A stretch of 64,000 bases of DNA from Hydrogenophaga sp. RAC07 (GTDB lineage Bacteria > Pseudomonadota > Gammaproteobacteria > Burkholderiales > Burkholderiaceae_C): NCBI RefSeq assembly GCF_001713375.1, contig NZ_CP016449.1:744001-808000 (forward strand), in the 5' to 3' direction. Shown piece after piece: positions 46,699-54,145 of this stretch. The notes under the pieces are model-generated. The model ran no database searches, was not told the DNA's origin, and saw nothing but the letters and a program-made list of their open reading frames with translations. Each line of letters opens with the position of its first letter. Positions within the stretch are counted from its first letter, which is position 1. Position numbers and translations under genes: made by a program.

Positions 46699-48804
46699 AT
46701 GGCCCGTCTCTACTCCAACCGCGATCGTTCGTTCGATCTCGGTGTATTGCCCACCGAGCTTCTGCCACGCGCCGACGTGGAGCCGGTGGCGGGTGTGCGC
46801 CAGCCCGGCGATGCGGTGCAGCCCGGTGCCGACGCGGTGCTGGACGCGCTGCCCGAATACCGGGCGCTCTTTGACCAGCACCTGGATGGCGTGGTCGCGC
46901 CCGCGCGTGCGCCGGTGCCCGACGACCTCGTCACACGTGCCCGCAACCTCAAGGCTTCGGCCTATTTTCTGGAAGCCACCCTGGCCGGCATCTGCGAGCT
47001 TCAGCCGCAAGACTGGCAGCAGGCAGAACACCCGGTACACACCCATGCCTTTGTGTGGCTGATGGAGTTCAGCCGGGAACCCAAGCCGGGTGAACCCGGC
47101 GCGGAATGGATCCGGGGCACCAACGCCGAGCGCACCGACCTGCGTTGTGCCGAGGTGGCGGTGGTGATGGCCGGCTACATCCGCGCACTGGGCTGGTCGG
47201 CGCGCGGGCATTTGGCGGGTGAGACGCAGGTTGACCTGAGCGCACTGGCCCAGCGCGCGGGCGTGGCCAAGGCGGTGAACGGTGAACTGGCCATGCCCTT
47301 TTCACGGCGCGGCTTTCGCATCGGCGTTGTCACCACCGACTACCCGCTGGCCACCGACCTGCCCATCGCACCCGATGCCTCGCTGGACTGGCCGGACGCC
47401 GAGACCTACATGGGGGCACCGGGCACCCGGCCCGGGTTTGAAGACGATGAACTCGCCAAGCGCCCGGTGCACATGGGCCGCTACGCGATGGAGCGCATCC
47501 GCCGTGTCGGCAAGCCCACCACGCTGGTGCTGCGTGAGGAAATCACCCGCGTGCCCAAACGCGCCGACCTCTTCACCCGCGCGCTGGCCGGCGACCTCGG
47601 CGACAAAGCGAAGACCGAACGCACCCGCTTCGCCATCAAGCACCCGCTGGCCTTGGCCATGACGCCCCTGATCCGCGCCCTGGTGCCGCTGCAGGGCACA
47701 CGCGAACCCCTGCAGCCCACCGGCGTGGGCGGTGACCTGTCGGACCCGCGGCGCAATGCCGACGCCATCAAGGCACTGGCCCATGTGATGGGCGCCGACC
47801 TGGTGGGCATCTGCGAAGCCGAGCCCTGGATGTACTACTCGCACGACGAAGTCGAGGGAAAGCCGATCGAGCCCTACCACCGCTACGCCGTGGTGATGCT
47901 CATGGACCAGGGATTCGAGACCATGGAAGGCGCTTCGGGCGATGACTGGATCTCGGGCGCGCAATCGATGCGGGCCTACCTGCGCGGCGCCACCATGGCC
48001 GGCGTGATGGCAGCCCATGTGCGGCGCATGGGGTACTCGGCGCGCGCGCATTCCAATGCCCACTCCGAGCTGTTGCACCTGCCGGCCGTGTTGATGGCGG
48101 GCCTGGGCGAACTTTCGCGCATCGGCGAGCTGATCCTCAACCCCTTCATCGGCCCGCGCTCCAAGTCGGTGCTGTTCACGACCGACCTGCCGCTGGCCGT
48201 GGACCAACCGATCGACTTCGGCCTGCAGGCCATGTGCAACCTGTGCATGAAGTGCGCGCGCGAGTGCCCCTGCAACGCCATCCCCTTCGGCCCCAAGGTG
48301 ATGTTCAACGGCTACGAAATCTGGAAACCCGACGTGGAGAAGTGCGGCAAGTACCGGCTCACCAACATGAAGGGATCGGCCTGCGGCCGCTGCATGAAGA
48401 CCTGCCCCTACAACCGCGAGGACCTGGTGGAGTCCGAGCGTTTGCTGTGGCTGTCCATCGACGTGCCGGCCTCGCGCCGCCAGCTCATTGCGCACGATGA
48501 CAGCAGCGGCGGCGGCCAGCGCAACACGGTCAAGCGCTGGTGGTTCGATCTGGAAATTGTGGACGGCAGGGCGGTGGTGCCGCCGGGTGGCGCGAACGAG
48601 CGGGACCTTGACCCCTCACGCACCGACAAGCTGGCCAAAGCACAAAAGCTCGCGTTTTACCCGCCGGCCTTGCAGCCGCCCGGCGGCACCCGCATGCAGA
48701 CCCTGGTGCCGATCGACCGCCCTGCGGGGCTGGCCGCGTATGCGGCGGCCGAGTCGCCCCTGGCCGCGCGGCGGCGTCGCGGCAAAGGCGCGCCAGAAGC
48801 TTGA
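46699..48804 (+). CDS. Reductive dehalogenase-like corrinoid iron-sulfur protein
   Basis: The 701-residue protein has no Tat signal (starts MARLYSNRDRS), so it is cytosolic. Its C-terminal half matches the reductive dehalogenase core: LMAGLGELSRIGELIL, FTTDLPLAVDQPIDFG, then two cluster motifs C513-x2-C516-x2-C519-x3-C523-P and C549-x12-C562-x2-C565-x3-C569-P. Residues 85-222 repeat this half in degenerate form (LAGICELQPQDW beside LVGICEAEPWMY; VVTTDYPLATDLPI beside LFTTDLPLAVDQPI) without cysteines. This is the layout of catabolic NpRdhA-type enzymes, which use B12 to remove halides from phenols. It lacks the fused flavin/ferredoxin reductase of BhbA. GGAGG precedes the ATG. Confidence 0.85.
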   Translation: MARLYSNRDRSFDLGVLPTELLPRADVEPVAGVRQPGDAVQPGADAVLDALPEYRALFDQHLDGVVAPARAPVPDDLVTRARNLKASAYFLEATLAGICELQPQDWQQAEHPVHTHAFVWLMEFSREPKPGEPGAEWIRGTNAERTDLRCAEVAVVMAGYIRALGWSARGHLAGETQVDLSALAQRAGVAKAVNGELAMPFSRRGFRIGVVTTDYPLATDLPIAPDASLDWPDAETYMGAPGTRPGFEDDELAKRPVHMGRYAMERIRRVGKPTTLVLREEITRVPKRADLFTRALAGDLGDKAKTERTRFAIKHPLALAMTPLIRALVPLQGTREPLQPTGVGGDLSDPRRNADAIKALAHVMGADLVGICEAEPWMYYSHDEVEGKPIEPYHRYAVVMLMDQGFETMEGASGDDWISGAQSMRAYLRGATMAGVMAAHVRRMGYSARAHSNAHSELLHLPAVLMAGLGELSRIGELILNPFIGPRSKSVLFTTDLPLAVDQPIDFGLQAMCNLCMKCARECPCNAIPFGPKVMFNGYEIWKPDVEKCGKYRLTNMKGSACGRCMKTCPYNREDLVESERLLWLSIDVPASRRQLIAHDDSSGGGQRNTVKRWWFDLEIVDGRAVVPPGGANERDLDPSRTDKLAKAQKLAFYPPALQPPGGTRMQTLVPIDRPAGLAAYAAAESPLAARRRRGKGAPEA

Positions 48805-48812
48805 AGCTCCCT

Positions 48813-49205
48813 TCAAGGCACGCGGTAGAGCGCGCAGAGCTTGTTGCCGTCCGGGTCGCGCACGTAGGCCAGGTGCATGCTGCCCGATGGGCCGCCACGC
48901 GGGCCGGGTGCGTCTTCAATCGACACGCCGCCGTGCGCCACGGCCGCGTCGTGAAACGCCTGCAATTGCTCGGGTGACGCGCACTTGAAGCCGACAGTGC
49001 CGCCGTTGGCGGGGCAGGCCGCTTCTCCGTTGATGGGTTCGCTCACGCAGAACGAGGTGCCTTCGTGGCGGAAGAAGAGCCGCTTGTGGCCCGAGCCCGC
49101 CGTGTTTTCCACCGGTGCGCCCACGCCGAGCGTGCCGAGCACTGCGGTGTAGAAGATCTTCGAGCGCTCGAGGTCGTTGGACCCCACCATCACATGACTG
49201 AACAT
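48813..49205 (-). CDS. VOC family protein (glyoxalase/bleomycin-resistance fold)
   Basis: The 130-residue protein has the paired beta-alpha-beta-beta-beta units of the vicinal-oxygen-chelate fold: MFSHVMVGSNDLERSKIFY at the start and HLAYVRDPDGNKLCALYR at the end, with the metal-ligand His and Glu-like positions partly kept. Substrate unknown. ATG at 49205 is used, since the frame from 49277 adds an unrelated leader. It converges on the dehalogenase-like gene 8 bp away. Confidence 0.86.
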   Translation of the reverse strand: MFSHVMVGSNDLERSKIFYTAVLGTLGVGAPVENTAGSGHKRLFFRHEGTSFCVSEPINGEAACPANGGTVGFKCASPEQLQAFHDAAVAHGGVSIEDAPGPRGGPSGSMHLAYVRDPDGNKLCALYRVP

Positions 49206-49435
49206 TGTTGCTTCCTTGTGGCAAAGAATTTTTGCCGGTGGATGGTAGCGCCCGGTGAAGAGCCGAGTGGGTTGCAAGGCTGAAAGCAGCCGTCATGGGG
49301 CGGCCATCGGCTGACGTGCCAGACTCGCATGCGCACGCGGCCAGGCAGCATGGAGCTGTCCCGGAGGCCGGGCGTTGCCTTTGCAGGCTTGCATGGCGGC
49401 TGCGATCCCGTTCACGAACTTCTCAAGGTGTTCAC

Positions 49436-49858
49436 ATGAAAAAAAGTCTGGTTCGCAATGGTTTCATCGCAGCCGGTGTGATGAACATCGGGGGTGTCCT
49501 GCTGTTCTCCCGTGCGTTCACCAACGACGCCATCGCTGAAGCCGACCCCATCGTCATGTCGAACTTTGGCCTGCTGATGATTGCTGTGTGGGGTTTGGCG
49601 TACCTGGGTGCAGCAACGGTGGGCACCGGCATCAAGTGGCTGGCCGGCGCTTTTGCCGTGGAGAAGCTGGTCTATGTGGTGGCGTGGTTGCTGTGGCTTT
49701 CCAATAACAAGCTCGAGGCCCTGTACGCCAAGGATGCGTTCGCCGGGATGTTTTTCAGCATCTACGGCTTGAACGATCTCGTGTTCATGCTGTTTTTTGC
49801 ATGGGTCTTCTTTTCTCCGGTTCAAACCGCGCCGACGTATTCCCCTCGAGCCGGATAG
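49436..49858 (+). CDS. Four-helix membrane protein of unknown function
   Basis: The 140-residue protein has four hydrophobic segments at about residues 8-26, 42-62, 68-88 and 104-126 (FIAAGVMNIGGVLLF, FGLLMIAVWGLAYLG, LAGAFAVEKLVYVVAWLLWL, YGLNDLVFMLFFAWVFF). I do not assign a family. CAAGGTG lies before the ATG at 49436. Its C-terminus overlaps the convergent peroxiredoxin-like gene by 37 bp. Confidence 0.68.
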   Translation: MKKSLVRNGFIAAGVMNIGGVLLFSRAFTNDAIAEADPIVMSNFGLLMIAVWGLAYLGAATVGTGIKWLAGAFAVEKLVYVVAWLLWLSNNKLEALYAKDAFAGMFFSIYGLNDLVFMLFFAWVFFSPVQTAPTYSPRAG

Positions 49859-50370
49859 TCCTTCGCGATGGCGAAGTCGATGGCGCCGAGCAAGTCCTGG
49901 AAGGCGGGGCGTGCGAACGGCATGGTCTGCACCGCGCCGTAGTAGAGGGTGGCGTCGGGCTTGACCAGGAAGACCCCGGGTTCGCTGAAGAGCGCGGGCT
50001 CTTCAATGCCGATGGAGGTGGTGCCGCGCGACGTGCTGATATACAGGCCCCACTGTCGCGCGCTGGCCAGACTCAGCCCATGGCCAAAGCGCACCGATTG
50101 CGCATTCACTTTGGTCGCCATGGCCTGGGCACGCTCGGCGTCGTCGCTGCTGGCCGCCACGATGGCCACACCGCGCTTGGCGAATTCGGGCGCCAGCCGC
50201 TCCAGCTCGATCAAATACTTCGCGCAAATGGGGCAGTGCAGCCCGCGGTAGAAAACGATCAGATCGAAACGCTCGGCCGGGTCGGCGCCGAGGACAAAAC
50301 GACCGCCTCCGACGAGGGCCAGAGACAGGGCGGGCACGGGTTGACGCGGCACAAGGGCACTGACGGACAT
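49822..50370 (-). CDS. AhpC/TSA-family thioredoxin-fold protein
   Basis: The 182-residue protein contains YRGLHCPICAKYL (Cys46-x2-Cys49) in a peroxiredoxin-like thioredoxin fold, with LERLAPEFAKRGVAIVAASSD and EPGVFLVKPDATLYYG following. It probably reduces peroxides or acts as a disulfide oxidoreductase in the cytosol. ATG at 50370 has GGAG nearby; an upstream start at 50421 adds a cysteine-rich leader without a ribosome site. It is divergent from an AraC gene that may control it. Confidence 0.86.
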   Translation of the reverse strand: MSVSALVPRQPVPALSLALVGGGRFVLGADPAERFDLIVFYRGLHCPICAKYLIELERLAPEFAKRGVAIVAASSDDAERAQAMATKVNAQSVRFGHGLSLASARQWGLYISTSRGTTSIGIEEPALFSEPGVFLVKPDATLYYGAVQTMPFARPAFQDLLGAIDFAIAKDYPARGEYVGAV

Positions 50371-50483
50371 GGGGAACTCCTTCGGTTGTTGGACGGGGCA
50401 GTGCGCGCACACGCATTGCACAAGTCAGCACTATCGGGTACTTTCTGCAATCGTTCATCCTCATTCCATTGCAGATCGTACGC

Positions 50484-51332
50484 ATGACCGCTGGCACAAG
50501 CTCCGCCCTTCCACCAGCCCGACTGGATCGCCTGTCGGCACTGCTGGAAGGGCTGGCTCCCGAAGTCACCGTGAGCCCCTTCATGGCGGCTCCTGCGGCA
50601 TTCGCTGCGTCGGAACCAGGGCCGTCACGGCTGTTCATGTACCTCATGATCCACGGGCGCGCGAGCCTTCACTCGGCCGGCCGGCGGGTGAGCCTGGAGT
50701 CGCCGTTGCTGGTGATTTGCCGTTCCGACACGCCCCATCGCCTGTTGCCAGCCGCCGGCGGTGCAGGGCCTGGCATCGTGCGCGTCGAAGCTTTGTTGCG
50801 CGGTCCTGTGGCCAGCTTGCTGCTGGACGAATTCAACGAACCTTGCCTCGTGGCGCTGGACGACGCCGAATCGTCGCTGCTGCACACCGTCGGCCTGATC
50901 GCTGCCGAACTGGAGCAGCCCCGGTGCGGGCAACCAGCCCTGTTGCACCGCGCTGGAGACATCTTGTTCATCGGTGTGTTGCGCCAGCTGGTTGCCCGCC
51001 CCACCAGAAAAGTGGGCGGCATTCTGAGTGGCCTGGCCGATCCGCGGCTGGCGCGAGCCCTGGTGGCCATTCACGCACGCCCGCAGGCGGCCTGGACGCT
51101 GGAGCGACTCGCCGAAGAAGCAGGGATGTCGCGCACGGCGTTCGCAAGGCACTTTCACGCCACGATGCGCATGCCACCCGGGCGATACCTGCAAGGCGTC
51201 CGCCTGCTGATCGCGCGCAGCGCCGTGGATGGCGGTCGTGGTCTCAAGCAGGCGGCAATGGCCGCGGGCTACCAGAGCACAGCAGCGCTCTCGCGCGCAC
51301 TGTCTCGCTCGGTTGCGGCTTGCAGCGGGTGA
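50484..51332 (+). CDS. AraC family transcriptional regulator
   Basis: The 282-residue protein has an N-terminal cupin-like effector domain of the AraC_binding/cupin_6 type (YLMIHGRASLHSAG, SPLLVICRSDTPHRLLP). Two helix-turn-helix motifs follow at the C-terminus (WTLERLAEEAGMSRTAFARHF and LKQAAMAAGYQSTAALSRAL). A TTG at 50469 is an alternative start five residues earlier. It is divergent from the AhpC/TSA gene across about 110 bp and is probably its regulator (inferred). Confidence 0.87.
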   Translation: MTAGTSSALPPARLDRLSALLEGLAPEVTVSPFMAAPAAFAASEPGPSRLFMYLMIHGRASLHSAGRRVSLESPLLVICRSDTPHRLLPAAGGAGPGIVRVEALLRGPVASLLLDEFNEPCLVALDDAESSLLHTVGLIAAELEQPRCGQPALLHRAGDILFIGVLRQLVARPTRKVGGILSGLADPRLARALVAIHARPQAAWTLERLAEEAGMSRTAFARHFHATMRMPPGRYLQGVRLLIARSAVDGGRGLKQAAMAAGYQSTAALSRALSRSVAACSG

Positions 51333-51634
51333 AGGCCAAAGTTGAATGGCCGCTCACGCGGTGATCAACAGGCGATCGAGGCGCCTCGCTTGGGCGACTG
51401 GACATTGTTGAAGCGATGGTTCGTGGCCGTCTTCACCGGCGTCCGCAACCAGTCTGGAGCTGCCTTCCCGAGTACGCACTGCTCGGGGCAGATGGTCGTT
51501 TGACGGGTAACGCGAAGTTCAGCGCTTTCCAGCCATCAGACTCTGCAACGCTCGAACTTCGCGTGTGCGCGCACGGTTTCTACAATCGCGGGGCGCACCT
51601 TGCGCATCTTCATCAATCGAAAGTAGAAAAATCC
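51333..51634 (+). other. Non-coding stretch before the HU gene
   Basis: About 300 bp follow the AraC gene. An open frame from 51416 runs in frame into the HU gene, but it has no recognisable protein features. A possible sigma70 promoter lies at 51558-51586. Otherwise I see nothing in it. Confidence 0.5.
51558..51586 (+). promoter_or_regulatory. Candidate promoter of the HU gene
   Basis: A good -10 TACAAT (51581-51586) with a weak TTCGCG at -35 and 17 bp between, about 49 bp before the HU start codon. Confidence 0.4.
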
Positions 51635-52066
51635 ATGGCAACTGCAAAGAAAAACATCGCTGCGAAGAAAGCAGCTCCCGCCGCGAAAAAGACAGTCGCA
51701 GCCCCCAAGGCGGCAACGACCAGGAAGCCTGCCGCAAGCGTGGCAACACTGAAGCCGATCAAGACGGCCTTCAACAAGACCACGCTCCAGGTTCACCTGG
51801 CTGAAGTCGCCGGTGTCGAGCCGAAGGCCGCCAAAGCTGTGTTGGCTGCGCTGGAAGCCACGATCGTGGCCTCCATGAGCAAAAAGGGCTTGGGCGAGTT
51901 CACGCTGCCAGGCCTGCTCAAGATCACCGCGCAGGCGATCCCCGCCAAGAAGAAACGCCGTGGCATCGACCCCTTCACCAAGGTCGAGCGCGAGTTCGCA
52001 GCCAAGCCCGCCACCGTGCGCGTGAAGGTTCGGCCCCTGAAGAAGATCAAGGACGCCTCCCTCTAA
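51635..52066 (+). CDS. HU/IHF family protein with a basic N-terminal tail
   Basis: The 143-residue protein has a Lys/Ala/Pro-rich disordered tail (residues 1-40, with AAKKAAPAAKK repeats resembling histone H1). An HU-like fold follows: TALQVHLAEVAG-type helix (TTLQVHLAEVAG), FTLPGLLKITAQAIPAKKKRRGID and FAAKPATVRVKVRPLKKIKDA. It would compact DNA; the tail adds nonspecific binding. Canonical HU is about 90 residues, so the tail accounts for the extra length. ATG at 51635 is favoured since the tail begins there. Confidence 0.9.
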   Translation: MATAKKNIAAKKAAPAAKKTVAAPKAATTRKPAASVATLKPIKTAFNKTTLQVHLAEVAGVEPKAAKAVLAALEATIVASMSKKGLGEFTLPGLLKITAQAIPAKKKRRGIDPFTKVEREFAAKPATVRVKVRPLKKIKDASL

Positions 52067-52210
52067 GGTTTCCCGGGCGCTCGGCGGCGAGCTGAGCGCC
52101 CAGATCGGCGGCGGTGTGGGGTACTCCATGCAGTCATCTCGCCACGTGGTGACTCGGCAGACGGCAGCTCCAGACCAACGTGGTCTTCCGGGAGCATTGC
52201 ATCGAAATGT

Positions 52211-52375
52211 TCAACGCGCCTTAAGCTCGTCTCGCAGTCTCAGGTGCAGTTCTTCCTGCGACTTGAGTTGTTCGCGGGTTTTTACCTGCGCTTGTTCCTG
52301 CAGCTTGAGTTGCTCAATGGATTGCAGGTGCAGCCGCTCCTGGGTTTGAAGCTGCTCTTGATCGCTGAAGCGACA
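52211..52375 (-). pseudogene. Remnant of a Gln/Glu-rich coiled-coil gene
   Basis: Minus-strand codons spell repeating EQLKLQEQ-like units (QEQLQTQERLHLQ, SIEQLKLQEQAQ, TREQLKSQEELHL), then stop at 52211. The heptad-like pattern does not continue upstream, where the plus-strand fragment begins. It looks like the 3-prime end of a lost gene. The coiled-coil reading may be partly coincidental. Confidence 0.4.
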
Positions 52376-52827
52376 GCCATGCAGGGCCTCGGCCAGACAA
52401 CACTGCCGTACTCGATGAAGCTGCTGTCGGTTCGGGAAACAACGAGCTGCAGGGAACCACTGCCATTGCCACCACCACCGCCTTTGTCTTTGCGACCAAC
52501 GCCCGTCTGACACTCCAGAAGCTGGACGCAGGCGGTCTGCCCACAGGCCCCATGGTGGTGAACCAGGCCCTTTTTGATCCGACCGTCCCCGATGGCCTCA
52601 ACAAGCTGTCTGGCGAAATACCGGTGTCCGGCAACTTCACCTATGGCTTTGTCTGGGATGCCGCAACCTCAGGCTCCTCTGCCGGCAAGTACCGCGTGAC
52701 TTTCAAGCTCGATCCGACGTCCTCGTTCGGAGCGGGCAACCCGGCCAACAACACCTTCATCAAAACCGTCGCCAACGGTGTGCGGGTATCCGACACCGAG
52801 GTCTTCATCGACATCGATGTGAAGTAA
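52369..52827 (+). pseudogene. 3-prime fragment of a secreted beta-rich protein gene
   Basis: The open frame after the TGA at 52366 encodes NTAVLDEAAVGSGNNELQG, FVFATNARLTLQKLDAGG, GNFTYGFVWDAATSG and SDTEVFIDIDVK. It resembles the C-terminal part of an extracellular beta-sandwich protein. The first ATG is at 52552, inside the domain, and no start or signal peptide lies upstream. I read it as a 5-prime-truncated gene; a short 91-residue product from 52552 is possible but unlikely. Confidence 0.5.
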
Positions 52828-52938
52828 CGGCCGTCCCCCCGCGTCTGGCAAGAGGGCCGGCGGGTTTCGGCCCATGATGGGCGGCCATGGCGGTGCGGCC
52901 GCTCACCTTCACCCGGCGACAAGCACGCTCGTGCCGGC

Positions 52939-53370
52939 ATGCTCCGGCCTGTTGAGCACGAAGCAACACGCCTGCCTCTCTTCCGCGAGAGCGACGAAAC
53001 CTTCGGTACCTGGCACCTCAGCGCCGGCGCGCGCACTGAATCAGTGAAGGTCCGAGGTCCATTGGCATCGAACGACGGCGAGTGCGTGCTGGGATGGGCC
53101 CTGGACGGACACGGCATCCTGATGCGTTCCCTGTGGGAGGCCGCGCCGATGTTGCGCGCGGGAAAGCGCAAACCCGTGCTGGCCGAATGGCGCCTGCCGC
53201 CGGCCGACATCCATGCGGTGTTTCCGACGCGAAGCCACCCGTCGGCAAAGACCCGCGCTCTGGTGGACTTTCTGTTGGCGCTGTTCGAGGCGCACCGCGC
53301 GGGCGAGGACGGCGCCTGGTGGACACCCGATGGTCGACCGCTTTCCTGCGGCAGGCCGTGTGTCTCGTGA
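52939..53370 (+). pseudogene. LysR-type regulator, C-terminal remnant
   Basis: The 143-codon frame matches only the end of a LysR effector domain: RESDETFGTWHLSAG, SVKVRGPLASNDGE, LGWALDGHGILMRSLW and RLPPADIHAVFPTRSH, followed by TRALVDFLLALFEAHR. The helix-turn-helix and the first half of the effector domain are absent. Upstream sequence (52832-52938) shows no in-frame continuation. It is a 5-prime-truncated pseudogene. Confidence 0.8.
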
Positions 53371-53453
53371 CGGCCGGGACCCTGTTGGGGCCGGTGGAGC
53401 CCTTCATAATCAAGACCCGTTCCGTCGCTTGTTCGAGATGCCCACCCTTCACC

Positions 53454-53936
53454 ATGGATAAATTCTTGCTGCAGCAGCAGGTGCTGGAACGGCTCGCCGA
53501 AGACCTGCTGCAAGCCGAACAGGCGGTGCGGGCGGCGCATGAAACGGCGACTCACGAAGAAAACATCGCCGAAAACAAATACGACACATTGGGACTCGAA
53601 GCCGCCTACCTGGCCACCGGCCAGGCTCGTCGAGCCGAAGCCATCCGCCAGGCGATGGCTGATTGGCGCCAGTTCCGCCCGCGCCCTTACGACGCCGGCA
53701 CAGGCATACAGCTCGGTGCGCTGGTCTGCCTGGTCGATTCAGACGACAGGCAGCAACAGTTCTTCCTCGGCCCGGATGGGGGCAGCATGAAGTTGGTCAG
53801 CGGTGCTCAGCTCGTTCAGGTCATCAGCAGCGAAGCCCCTTTGGGCAGGGCCATGCTGGGCAAATGCGAGGGTGACGAGGTGTCGATACAGGTGGCCCCG
53901 ATTCGACAGCAGTTTGAGGTGCTGCGGGTTCGTTGA
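53454..53936 (+). CDS. GreA/GreB-like transcription elongation factor domain protein
   Basis: The 160-residue protein has a short helical N-terminus (LLQQQVLERLAEDLLQAEQ), a conserved ENKYDTLGLEAAYLATGQARRAEAI segment (given whole here only in outline) and a C-terminal FKBP-like Gre domain with IQLGALVCLVDSDD and SSEAPLGRAMLGKCEGDEV. The coiled-coil arm is shorter than in GreA, so it may bind RNA polymerase without stimulating cleavage. ATG at 53454 is the natural start. It converges on xdhB. Confidence 0.82.
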   Translation: MDKFLLQQQVLERLAEDLLQAEQAVRAAHETATHEENIAENKYDTLGLEAAYLATGQARRAEAIRQAMADWRQFRPRPYDAGTGIQLGALVCLVDSDDRQQQFFLGPDGGSMKLVSGAQLVQVISSEAPLGRAMLGKCEGDEVSIQVAPIRQQFEVLRVR

Positions 53937-54145
53937 GCCGCAGGCAAGTCCAGGCCGGATGGATCGGACATTTCTGGCCCCGACCCCGTCAGGACGCTCT
54001 GGACTCCCAAGGTGAATGCAGATGAACCTCCCGAAAGCCGGTCGGCCGACGGCAAGCGGCGGCTGTCGTTGCATGCCTGTCGTTCAGATCCGCGAGCGAC
54101 GGATGTCGGGACGCATCAGTCCGTGTCTGCAACCGAAGCGCCGGC

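Noticed and set aside
52244..52510. Plus-strand 88-codon frame with a hydrophobic start
   Set aside because: It is the complement of the coiled-coil remnant and overlaps the secreted-protein fragment; no ribosome site.
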